Assembly: GCA_036924085.1 (NCBI GenBank)
Contig: JAVGWX010000007.1
Span: 105,020,428-105,084,427, forward strand
Reading direction: 5' to 3'
From: Ariolimax columbianus
Taxonomy: Eukaryota; Mollusca; Gastropoda; Stylommatophora; Arionidae
DNA length: 64,000 bases
This document shows, one piece after another, positions 48,361 to 60,300 of the stretch (position 1 is the stretch's first letter; every line of letters begins with the position of its first letter). Under the pieces are notes generated by a model. That model searched no databases. It was not told where the DNA came from and worked only from the letters and a program-made list of their open reading frames with translations. A program made the position numbers and the translations under genes.

Positions 48361-51300
48361 AATGTCTCTTTCCAAAGTGTTCTCTGTCTCTGAAGTGAAA
48401 TGTTCTCTCTCTGTCTCTGAAGTGAAGTGTTCTCTCTCTGTCTCTGAAGTGAAGTGTTCTCTCTCTGAAGTGAAATGTTCTCTCTCTGTCTCTGAAGTGA
48501 AGTGTTCTCTGTCTCTGAAGGGAAATGTTCTCTCTCTGAAGTGAAATGTTCTCTCTCTGTCTCTGAAGTGAAATGTTCTCTCTCTTAAGTGAAATGTTCT
48601 CTCTCTGAAGTGAAATGTTCTCTCTCTGAAGTGAAGTGTTCTCTGTCTCTGAAGTGAAATGTTCTCTCTCTGAAGTGAAATGTTCTCTCTCTGTCTCTGA
48701 AGTGAAATGTTCTCTCTCTGAAGTGAAATGTTCTCTCTCTGAAGTGAAATGTTCTCTCCCTGTCTCTGAAGTGAAATGTTCTCTCTCTGTCTCTGAAGTG
48801 AAGTGTTCTCTGTCTCTGAAGTGAAATGTTCTCTCTCTGTCTCTGAAGTGAAGTGTTCTCTCTCTGTCTCTGAAGTGAAGTGTTCTCTCTCTGAAGTGAA
48901 ATGTTCTCTCTCTGAAGTGAAATGTTCTCTCTCTGTCTCTGAAGTGAAATGTTCTCTCTCTGTCTCTGAAGTGAAATGTTCTCTCCCTGAAGTGAAATGT
49001 TCTGTCTCTGTCTCTGAAGTGAAATGTTCTCTCTCTGAAGTGAAATGTTCTCTCCCTGTCTCTGAAGTGAAATGTTCTCTCTCTGAAGTGAAGTGTTCTC
49101 TCTCAGTCTCTGAAGTGAAGTGTTCTCTCTCTGTCTCTGAAGTGAAATGTTCTCTCTCTGAAGTGAAATGTTCTCTCCCTGTCTCTGAAGTGAAATGTTC
49201 TCTCTCTGAAGTGAAGTGTTCTCTCCCTGAAGTGAAATGTTCTCTCTTTGAAGTGAAATGTTCTCTCCCTGTCTCTGAAGTGAAATGTTCTCTCTCTGAA
49301 GTGAAGTGTTCTCTCCCTGTCTCTGAAGTGAAATGTTCTCTCTCTGAAGTGAAGTGTTCTCTCCCTGAAGTGAAATGTTCTCTCTTTGAAGTGAAATGTT
49401 CTCTCCCTGTCTCTGAAGTGAAATGTTCTCTCTCTGAAGTGAAGTGTTCTCTCCCTGTCTCTGAAGTGAAATGTTCTCTCTCTGAAGTGAAATGTTCTCT
49501 CTCTGAAGTGAAATGTTCTCTCTCTGAAGTGAAGTGTTCTCTCTCTGAAGTGAAATGTTCTCTCTCTGAAGTGAAGTGTTCTCTCTCTGAAGTGAAATGT
49601 TCTCTCTCTGAAGTGAAATGTTCTCTCTCTGAAGTGAAATGTTCTCTCTCTGAAGTGAAATGTTCTCTCTCTGTCTCTGAAGTGAAATGTTCTCTCTCTG
49701 TCTCTGAAGTGAAATGTTCTCTCTCTGAAGTGAAATGTTCTCTCTCTGAAGTGAAATGTTCTCTCTCTGAAGTGAAATGTTCTCTCTCTGTCTCTGAAGT
49801 GAAATGTTCTCTCTCTGTCTCTGAAGTGAAATGTTCTCTCTCTGAAGTGAAATGTTCTCTCTCTGAAGTGAAGTGTTCTCTCTCTGTCTCTGAAGTGAAA
49901 TGTTCTCTCTCTGAAGTGAAATGTTCTCTCTCTGTCTCTGAAGTGAAATGTTCTCTCTCTGAAGTGAAATGTTCTCTCTCTGAAGTGAAATGTTCTCTCT
50001 CTGAAGTGAAATGTTCTCTCTCTGAAGTGAAGTGTTCTCTCTCTGTCTCTGAAGTGAAATGTTCTCTCTCTGAAGTGAAGTGTTCTCTCTCTGTCTCTGA
50101 AGTGAAATGTTCTCTCTCTGAAGTGAAATGTTCTGTCTCTGAAGTGAAATGTTCTCTCTCTGAAGTGAAATGTTCTCTCTCTGTCTCTGAAGTGAAATGT
50201 TCTCTCTCTGAAGTGAAATGTTCTCTCTCTGAAGTGAAAGGTTCTCTCTCTGAAGTGAAATGTTCTCTCCCTGTCTCTGAAGTGAAATGTTCTCTCTCTG
50301 AAGTGAAGTGTTCTCTCTCTGTCTCTGAAGTGAAATGTTCTCTCTCTGAAGTGAAATGTTCTCTCTCTGTCTCTGAAGTGAAATGTTCTCTCTCTGAAGT
50401 GAAATGTTCTCTCCTTGTCTCTGAAGTGAAATGTTCTCTCTCTGAAGTGAAGTGTTCTCTCTCTGTCTCTGAAGTGAAATGTTCTCTCTCTGAAGTGAAA
50501 TGTTCTCTCTCTGAAGTGAAAAGTTCTCTCTCTGAAGTGAAGTGTTCTCTCTCTGTCTCTGAAGTGAAATGTTCTCTCTCTGTCTCTGAAGTGAAATGTT
50601 CTCTCTCTGAAGTGAAGTGTTCTCTCTCTGTCTCTGAAGTGAAATGTTCTTTCTCTGTCTCTGAAGTGAAATGTTCTCTCTCTGAAGTGAAGTGTTCTCT
50701 CTCTGTCTCTGAAGTGAAGTGTTCTCTCTCTGTCTCTGAAGTGAAATGTTCTCTCTCTGTCTCTGAAGTGAAATGTTCTCTCTCTGAAGTGAAATGTTCT
50801 CTCTCTGTCTCTGAAGTGAAGTGTTCTCTCTCTGTCTCTGAAGTGAAATGTTCTCTCTCTGTCTCTGAAGTGAAATGTTCTCTCTCTGTCTCTGAAGTGA
50901 AATGTTCTCTCTCTGAAGTGAAGTGTTCTCTCTCTGTCTCTGAAGTGAAATGTTCTCTCTCTGAAGTGAAATGTTCTCTCTCTGTCTCTGAAGTGAAATG
51001 TCCTCTCTCTGTCTCTGAAGTGAAATGTTCTCTCTCTGTCTCTGAAGTGAAATGTTCTCTCTCTGTCTCTGAAGTGAAATGTTCTCTCTCTGTCTCTGAA
51101 GTGAAATGTTCTCTCTCTGAAGTGAAGTGTTCTCTCTCTGTCTCTGAAGTGAAATGTTCTTTCTCTGTCTCTGAAGTGAAATGTTCTCTCTCTGTCTCTG
51201 AAGTGAAATGTTCTCTCTCTCTCTGAAGTGAAATGTTCTCTCTCTGTCTCTGAAGTGAAATGTTCTCTCCCTGTCTCTGAAGTGAAATGTTCTCTCTCTG

Positions 51301-54300
51301 AAGTGAAATGTTCTCTCTCTGTCTCTGAAGTGAAATGTTCTCTCTCTGAAGTGAAGTGTTCTCTCTCTGAAGTTAAATGTTCTCTCTCTGAAGTGAAATG
51401 TTCTCTCTCTGTCTCTGAAGTGAAATGTTCTCTCTCTGTCTCTGAAGTGAAATGTTCTCTCTCTGAAGTGAAATGTTCTCTCTCTGTCTCTGAAGTGAAA
51501 TGTTCTGTCTCTGTCTCTGAAGTGAAATGTTCTCTCTCTGAAGTGAAATGTTCTCTCTCTGAAGTGAAATGTTCTCTCTCTGAAGTGAAATGTTCTCTCT
51601 CTGTCTCTGAAGTGAAATGTTCTCTCTCTGTCTCTGAAGTGAAATGTTCTCTCTCTGTCTCTGAAGTGAAATGTTCTCTCTCTGAAGTGAAATGTTCTCT
51701 CTCTGTCTCTGAAGTGAAATGTTCTGTCTCTGAAGTGAAATGTTCTCTCTCTGTCTCTGAAGTGAAATGTTCTCTCTCTGTCTCTGAAGTGAAATGTTCT
51801 CTCTCTGAAGTGAAATGTTCTCTCTCTGTCTCTAAAGTGAAATGTTCTCTCTCTGAAGTGAAATGTTCTCTCTAAAGTGAAATGTTCTCTCTCTGTCTCT
51901 GAAGTGAAATGTTCTCTCTCTGAAGTGAAATGTTCTCTCTCTGTCTCTGAAGTGAAATGTCCTCTCTCTGTCTCTGAAGTGAAATGTTCTCTCTCTGTCT
52001 CTAAAGTGAAATGTTCTCTCTCTAAAGTGAAATGTTCTCTCTCTGTCTCTAAAGTGAAATGTTCTCTCTCTGAAGTGAAATGTTCTCTCTCTAAAGTGAA
52101 ATGTTCTCTCTCTGTCTCTGAAGTGAAATGTTCTCTCTCTGTCTCTAAAGTGAAATGTTCTCTCTCTAAAGTGAAATGTTCTCTCTCTGTCTCTGAAGTG
52201 AAATGTTCTCTCTCTGAAGTGAAATGTTCTCTCTCTATCTCTGAAGTGAAATGTTCTCTCTCTGTCTCTGAAGTGAAATGTTCTCTCTCTGAAGTGAAAT
52301 GTTCTCTCTCTGAAGTGAAATGTTCTCTCTCTGAAGTGAAATGTTCTCTCTCTGTCTCTAAAGTGAAATGTTCTGTCTCTGTCTCTGAAGTGAAATGTTC
52401 TCTCTCTGTCTCTGAAGTGAAATGTTCTCTCTCTGTCTCTGAAGTGAAATGTTCTCTCTCTGAAGTGAAATGTTCTCTCTCTGTCTCTGAAGTGAAATGT
52501 TCTCTCTCTGTCTCTGAAGTGAAATGTTCTCTCTCTGAAGTGAAATGTTCTCTCTCTGAAGTGAAATGTTCTCTCTCTGTCTCTGAAGTGAAATGTTCTC
52601 TCCCTGTCTCTGAAGTGAAATGTTCTCTCTCTGTCTCTGAAGTGAAATGTTCTCTCTCTGTCTCTGAAGTGAAATGTTCTCTCCCTGTCTCTGAAGTGAA
52701 ATGTTCTCTCTCTGAAGTGAAATGTTCTCTCTCTGAAGTGAAATGTTCTCTCTCTGTCTCTGAAGTGAAATGTTCTCTCTCTGAAGTGAAGTGTTCTCTC
52801 TCTGAAGTTAAATGTTCTCTCTCTGAAGTGAAATGTTCTCTCTCTGTCTCTGAAGTGAAATGTTCTCTCTCTGTCTCTGAAGTGAAATGTTCTCTCTCTG
52901 AAGTGAAATGTTCTCTCTCTGTCTCTGAAGTGAAATGTTCTGTCTCTGTCTCTGAAGTGAAATGTTCTCTCTCTGAAGTGAAATGTTCTCTCTCTGAAGT
53001 GAAATGTTCTCTCTCTGAAGTGAAATGTTCTCTCTCTGTCTCTGAAGTGAAATGTTCTCTCTCTGTCTCTGAAGTGAAATGTCCTCTCTCTGTCTCTGAA
53101 GTGAAATGTTCTCTCTCTGTCTCTGAAGTGAAATGTTCTCTCTCTGTCTCTGAAGTGAAATGTTCTCTCTCTGCCTCTGAAGTGAAATGTTCTCTCTCTG
53201 TCTCTGAAGTGAAATGTTCTCTCTCTGTCTCTGAAGTGAAATGTTCTCTCTCTGAAGTGAAATGTTCTCTCTCTGTCTCTGAAGTGAAATGTTCTCTCTC
53301 TGTCTCTGAAGTGAAATGTTCTCTCTCTGAAGTGAAATGTTCTCTCTCTGAAGTGAAATGTTCTCTCTCTGTCTCTGAAGTGAAATGTTCTCTCCCTGTC
53401 TCTGAAGTGAAATGTTCTCTCTCTGTCTCTGAAGTGAAATGTTCTCTCTCTGTCTCTGAAGTGAAATGTTCTCTCTCTGTCTCTAAAGTGAAATGTTCTC
53501 TCTCTGTCTCTGAAGTGAAATGTTCTCTCTCTGAAGTGAAATGTTCTCTCTCTGAAGTGAAATGTTCTCTCTCTAAAGTGAAATGTTCTCTCTCTGTCTC
53601 TGAAGTGAAATGTTCTGTCTCTGTCTCTGAAGTGAAATGTTCTCTCTCTGAAGTGAAATGTTCTCTCTCTGAAGTGAAATGTTCTCTCTCTGAAGTGAAA
53701 TGTTCTCTCTCTGTCTCTAAAGTGAAATGTTCTGTCTCTGTCTCTGAAGTGAAATGTTCTCTCTCTGTCTCTGAAGTGAAATGTTCTCTCTCTGTCTCTG
53801 AAGTGAAATGTTCTCTCTCTGAAGTGAAATGTTCTCTCTCTGTCTCTGAAGTGAAATGTTCTCTCTCTGTCTCTGAAGTGAAATGTTCTCTCTCTGAAGT
53901 GAAATGTTCTCTCTCTGAAGTGAAATGTTCTCTCTCTGTCTCTGAAGTGAAATGTTCTCTCCCTGTCTCTGAAGTGAAATGTTCTCTCTCTGTCTCTGAA
54001 GTGAAATGTTCTCTCTCTGTCTCTGAAGTGAAATGTTCTCTCTCTGAAGTGAAATGTTCTCTCTCTGAAGTGAAATGTTCTCTCTCTGAAGTGAAATGTT
54101 CTCTCTCTGTCTCTGAAGTGAAATGTTCTCTCTCTGAAGTGAAGTGTTCTCTCTCTGAAGTTAAATGTTCTCTCTCTGAAGTGAAATGTTCTCTCTCTGT
54201 CTCTGAAGTGAAATGTTCTCTCTCTGTCTCTGAAGTGAAATGTTCTCTCTCTGAAGTGAAATGTTCTCTCTCTGTCTCTGAAGTGAAATGTTCTGTCTCT

Positions 54301-57300
54301 GTCTCTGAAGTGAAATGTTCTCTCTCTGAAGTGAAATGTTCTCTCTCTGAAGTGAAATGTTCTCTCTCTGAAGTGAAATGTTCTCTCTCTGTCTCTGAAG
54401 TGAAATGTTCTCTCTCTGTCTCTGAAGTGAAATGTCCTCTCTCTGTCTCTGAAGTGAAATGTTCTCTCTCTGTCTCTGAAGTGAAATGTTCTCTCTCTGT
54501 CTCTGAAGTGAAATGTTCTCTCTCTGTCTCTGAAGTGAAATGTTCTCTCTCTGTCTCTGAAGTGAAGTGTTCTCTCTCTGAAGTGAAATGTTCTCTCTCT
54601 GTCTCTGAAGTGAAATGTTCTCTCTCTGTCTCTGAAGTGAAATGTTCTCTCTCTGTCTCTGAAGTGAAATGTTCTCTCTCTGTCTCTGAAGTGAAATGTT
54701 CTCTCTCTGTCTCTGAAGTGAAATGTTCTCTCTATGAAGTGAAATGTTCTCTTTCTGTCTCTGAAGTGAAATGTTCTCTCTCTGTCTCTGAAGTGAAATG
54801 TTCTCTCTCTGAAGTGAAATGTTCTCTCTCTGTCTCTGAAGTGAAATGTCCTCTCTCTGTCTCTGAAGTGAAATGTTCTCTCTCTGTCTCTGAAGTGAAA
54901 TGTTCTCTCTCTGTCTCTGAAGTGAAATGTTCTCTCTCTGTCTCTGAAGTGAAATGTTCTCTCTCTGAAGTGAAGTGTTCTCTCTCTGTCTCTGAAGTGA
55001 AATGTTCTTTCTCTGTCTCTGAAGTGAAATTTTCTCTCTCTGTCTCTGAAGTGAAATGTTCTCTCTCTCTCTCTGAAGTGAAATGTTCTCTCTCTGTCTC
55101 TGAAGTGAAATGTTCTCTCCCTGTCTCTGAAGTGAAATGTTCTCTCTCTGAAGTGAAATGTTCTCTCTCTGTCTCTGAAGTGAAATGTTCTCTCTCTGAA
55201 GTGAAGTGTTCTCTCTCTGAAGTTAAATGTTCTCTCTCTGAAGTGAAATGTTCTCTCTCTGTCTCTGAAGTGAAATGTTCTCTCTCTGTCTCTGAAGTGA
55301 AATGTTCTCTCTCTGAAGTGAAATGTTCTCTCTCTGTCTCTGAAGTGAAATGTTCTGTCTCTGTCTCTGAAGTGAAATGTTCTCTCTCTGAAGTGAAATG
55401 TTCTCTCTCTGAAGTGAAATGTTCTCTCTCTGAAATGAAATGTTCTCTCTCTGTCTCTGAAGTGAAATGTTCTCTCTCTGTCTCTGAAGTGAAATGTTCT
55501 CTCTCTGTCTCTGAAGTGAAATGTTCTCTCTCTGAAGTGAAATGTTCTCTCTCTGTCTCTGAAGTGAAATGTTCTGTCTCTGAAGTGAAATGTTCTCTCT
55601 CTGTCTCTGAAGTGAAATGTTCTCTCTCTGTCTCTGAAGTGAAATGTTCTCTCTCTGAAGTGAAATGTTCTCTCTCTGTCTCTAAAGTGAAATGTTCTCT
55701 CTCTGAAGTGAAATGTTCTCTCTAAAGTGAAATGTTCTCTCTCTGTCTCTGAAGTGAAATGTTCTCTCTCTGAAGTGAAATGTTCTCTCTCTGTCTCTGA
55801 AGTGAAATGTCCTCTCTCTGTCTCTGAAGTGAAATGTTCTCTCTCTGTCTCTAAAGTGAAATGTTCTCTCTCTAAAGTGAAATGTTCTCTCTCTGTCTCT
55901 AAAGTGAAATGTTCTCTCTCTGAAGTGAAATGTTCTCTCTCTAAAGTGAAATGTTCTCTCTCTGTCTCTGAAGTGAAATGTTCTCTCTCTGTCTCTAAAG
56001 TGAAATGTTCTCTCTCTAAAGTGAAATGTTCTCTCTCTGTCTCTGAAGTGAAATGTTCTCTCTCTGAAGTGAAATGTTCTCTCTCTATCTCTGAAGTGAA
56101 ATGTTCTCTCTCTGTCTCTGAAGTGAAATGTTCTCTCTCTGAAGTGAAATGTTCTCTCTCTGAAGTGAAATGTTCTCTCTCTGAAGTGAAATGTTCTCTC
56201 TCTGTCTCTAAAGTGAAATGTTCTGTCTCTGTCTCTGAAGTGAAATGTTCTCTCTCTGTCTCTGAAGTGAAATGTTCTCTCTCTGTCTCTGAAGTGAAAT
56301 GTTCTCTCTCTGAAGTGAAATGTTCTCTCTCTGTCTCTGAAGTGAAATGTTCTCTCTCTGTCTCTGAAGTGAAATGTTCTCTCTCTGAAGTGAAATGTTC
56401 TCTCTCTGAAGTGAAATGTTCTCTCTCTGTCTCTGAAGTGAAATGTTCTCTCCCTGTCTCTGAAGTGAAATGTTCTCTCTCTGTCTCTGAAGTGAAATGT
56501 TCTCTCTCTGTCTCTGAAGTGAAATGTTCTCTCCCTGTCTCTGAAGTGAAATGTTCTCTCCCTGAAGTGAAATGTTCTCTCTCTGAAGTGAAATGTTCTC
56601 TCTCTGTCTCTGAAGTGAAATGTTCTCTCTCTGAAGTGAAGTGTTCTCTCTCTGAAGTTAAATGTTCTCTCTCTGAAGTGAAATGTTCTCTCTCTGTCTC
56701 TGAAGTGAAATGTTCTCTCTCTGTCTCTGAAGTGAAATGTTCTCTCTCTGAAGTGAAATGTTCTCTCTCTGTCTCTGAAGTGAAATGTTCTGTCTCTGTC
56801 TCTGAAGTGAAATGTTCTCTCTCTGAAGTGAAATGTTCTCTCTCTGAAGTGAAATGTTCTCTCTCTGAAGTGAAATGTTCTCTCTCTGTCTCTGAAGTGA
56901 AATGTTCTCTCTCTGTCTCTGAAGTGAAATGTTCTCTCTCTGTCTCTGAAGTGAAATGTTCTCTCTCTGTCTCTGAAGTGAAATGTTCTCTCTCTGAAGT
57001 GAAATGTTCTCTCTCTGTCTCTGAAGTGAAATGTTCTCTCTCTGTCTCTGAAGTGAAATGTTCTCTCTCTGAAGTGAAATGTTCTCTCTCTGAAGTGAAA
57101 TGTTCTCTCTCTGTCTCTGAAGTGAAATGTTCTCTCCCTGTCTCTGAAGTGAAATGTTCTCTCTCTGTCTCTGAAGTGAAATGTTCTCTCTCTGTCTCTG
57201 AAGTGAAATGTTCTCTCTCTGTCTCTAAAGTGAAATGTTCTCTCTCTGTCTCTGAAGTGAAATGTTCTCTCTCTGAAGTGAAATGTTCTCTCTCTGAAGT

Positions 57301-60300
57301 GAAATGTTCTCTCTCTAAAGTGAAATGTTCTCTCTCTGTCTCTGAAGTGAAATGTTCTGTCTCTGTCTCTGAAGTGAAATGTTCTCTCTCTGAAGTGAAA
57401 TGTTCTCTCTCTGAAGTGAAATGTTCTCTCTCTGAAGTGAAATGTTCTCTCTCTGTCTCTAAAGTGAAATGTTCTGTCTCTGTCTCTGAAGTGAAATGTT
57501 CTCTCTCTGTCTCTGAAGTGAAATGTTCTCTCTCTGTCTCTGAAGTGAAATGTTCTCTCTCTGAAGTGAAATGTTCTCTCTCTGTCTCTGAAGTGAAATG
57601 TTCTCTCTCTGTCTCTGAAGTGAAATGTTCTCTCTCTGAAGTGAAATGTTCTCTCTCTGAAGTGAAATGTTCTCTCTCTGTCTCTGAAGTGAAATGTTCT
57701 CTCCCTGTCTCTGAAGTGAAATGTTCTCTCTCTGTCTCTGAAGTGAAATGTTCTCTCTCTGTCTCTGAAGTGAAATGTTCTCTCTCTGAAGTGAAATGTT
57801 CTCTCTCTGAAGTGAAATGTTCTCTCTCTGTCTCTGAAGTGAAATGTTCTCTCTCTGAAGTGAAGTGTTCTCTCTCTGAAGTTAAATGTTCTCTCTCTGA
57901 AGTGAAATGTTCTCTCTCTGTCTCTGAAGTGAAATGTTCTCTCTCTGTCTCTGAAGTGAAATGTTCTCTCTCTGAAGTGAAATGTTCTCTCTCTGTCTCT
58001 GAAGTGAAATGTTCTGTCTCTGTCTCTGAAGTGAAATGTTCTCTCTCTGAAGTGAAATGTTCTCTCTCTGAAGTGAAATGTTCTCTCTCTGAAGTGAAAT
58101 GTTCTCTCTCTGTCTCTGAAGTGAAATGTTCTCTCTCTGTCTCTGAAGTGAAATGTCCTCTCTCTGTCTCTGAAGTGAAATGTTCTCTCTCTGTCTCTGA
58201 AGTGAAATGTTCTCTCTCTGTCTCTGAAGTGAAATGTTCTCTCTCTGTCTCTGAAGTGAAATGTTCTCTCTCTGTCTCTGAAGTGAAGTGTTCTCTCTCT
58301 GAAGTGAAATGTTCTCTCTCTGTCTCTGAAGTGAAATGTTCTCTCTCTGTCTCTGAAGTGAAATGTTCTCTCTCTGTCTCTGAAGTGAAATGTTCTCTCT
58401 CTGTCTCTGAAGTGAAATGTTCTCTCTCTGTCTCTGAAGTGAAATGTTCTCTCTATGAAGTGAAATGTTCTCTTTCTGTCTCTGAAGTGAAATGTTCTCT
58501 CTCTGTCTCTGAAGTGAAATGTTCTCTCTCTGTCTCTGAAGTGAAATGTTCTCTCTCTGAAGTGAAATGTTCTCTCTCTGTCTCTGAAGTGAAATGTTCT
58601 CTCTCTGTCTTTGAAGTGAAATGTTCTCTCTCTGAAGTGAAATGTTCTCTCTCTGTCTCTGAAGTGAAATGTTCTCTCTCTGAAGGGAAGTGTTCTCTCT
58701 CTGAAGTGAAATGTTCTCTCTCTGAAGTGAAATGTTCTCTCCCTGTCTCTGAAGTGAAATGTTCTCTCTCTGAAGTGAAGTGTTTTCTCTCTGTCTCTGA
58801 AGTGAAATGTTCTCTCTCTGAAGTGAAATGTTCTCTCTCTGTCTCTGAAGTGAAATGTTCTCTCTCTGAAGTGAAATGTTCTCTCCCTGTCTCTGAAGTG
58901 AAATGTTCTCTCTCTGAAGTGAAGTGTTCTCTCTCTGTCTCTGAAGTGAAATGTTCTCTCTCTGAAGTGAAATGTTCTCTCTCTGAAGTGAAAAGTTCTC
59001 TCTCTGAAGTGAAGTGTTCTCTCTCTGTCTCTGAAGTGAAATGTTCTCTCTCTGTCTCTGAAGTGAAATGTTCTCTCTCTGAAGTGAAGTGTTCTCTCTC
59101 TGTCTCTGAAGTGAAATGTTCTCTCTCTGTCTCTGAAGTGAAATGTTCTCTCTCTGTCTCTGAAGTGAAATGTTCTCTCTCTGAAGTGAAGTGTTCTCTC
59201 TCTGTCTCTGAAGTGAAATGTTCTCTCTCTGTCTCTGAAGTGAAATGTTCTCTCTCTGTCTCTGAAGTGAAATGTTCTCTCTCTCTCTCTGAAGTGAAAT
59301 GTTCTCTCTCTGAAGTGAAGTGTTCTCTCTCTGTCTCTGAAGTGAAATGTCCTCTCTCTGTCTCTGAAGTGAAATGTTCTCTCTCTGTCTCTGAAGTGAA
59401 ATGTTCTCTCTCTGTCTCTGAAGTGAAATGTTCTCTCTCTGTCTCTGAAGTGAAATGTTCTCTCTCTGTCTCTGAAGTGAAATGTTCTCTCTCTGTCTCT
59501 GAAGTGAAATGTTCTCTCTCTCTCTGAAGTGAAATGTTCTCTCTCTGAAGTGAAGTGTTCTCTCTCTGTCTCTGAAGTGAATGTTCTCTCTCCTGTCTCT
59601 GAAGTGAAATGTTCTCTCTCTGAAGTGAAGTGTTCTCTCTCTGAAGTGAAATGTTCTCTCTCTCTGAAGTGAAATGTTCTCTCTCTGTCTCTGAAGTGAA
59701 ATGTTCTCTCTCTGTCTCTGAAGTGAAATGTTCTCTCTCTGTCTCTGAAGTGAAATGTTCTCTCTCTGAAGTGAAGTGTTCTCTCTCTGTCTCTGAAGTG
59801 AAATGTTCTCTCTCTGTCTCTGAAGTGAAATGTTCTCTCTCTGTCTCTGAAGTGAAATGTTCTCTCTCTGAAGTGAAGTGTTCTCTCTCTGTCTCTGAAG
59901 TGAAATGTTCTCTCTCTGTCTCTGAAGTGAAATGTTCTCTCTCTGTCTCTGAAGTGAAATGTTCTCTCTCTGTCTCTGAAGTGAAGTGTTCTCTCTCTGA
60001 AGTGAAATGTTCTCTCTCTGTCTCTGAAGTGAAATGTTCTCTCTCTGTCTCTGAAGTGAAATGTTCTCTCTCTGTCTCTGAAGTGAAATGTTCTCTCTCT
60101 GTCTCTGAAGTGAAATGTCTCTCTCTGTCTCTGAAGTGAAATGTTCTCTCTCTGAAGTGAAATGTTCTCTCTCTGTCTCTGAAGTGAAATGTTCTCTCTC
60201 TGTCTCTGAAGTGAAATGTTCTCTCTCTGAAGTGAAATGTTCTCTCTCTGTCTCTGAAGTGAAATGTTCTCTCTCTGTCTCTGAAGTGAAATGTTCTCTC

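Noticed and set aside
48803..59527. Giant ORFs (807, 1282 and 1266 codons) of Ser-Glu-Val-Lys-Cys-Ser-Leu repeats, as a secreted or structural protein gene
   Set aside because: Unit lengths 21 and 27 are multiples of three, so one frame stays open by arithmetic. There is no signal peptide, no non-repeat domain and no splice structure, and breaks in the frame are simply unit-length variants.
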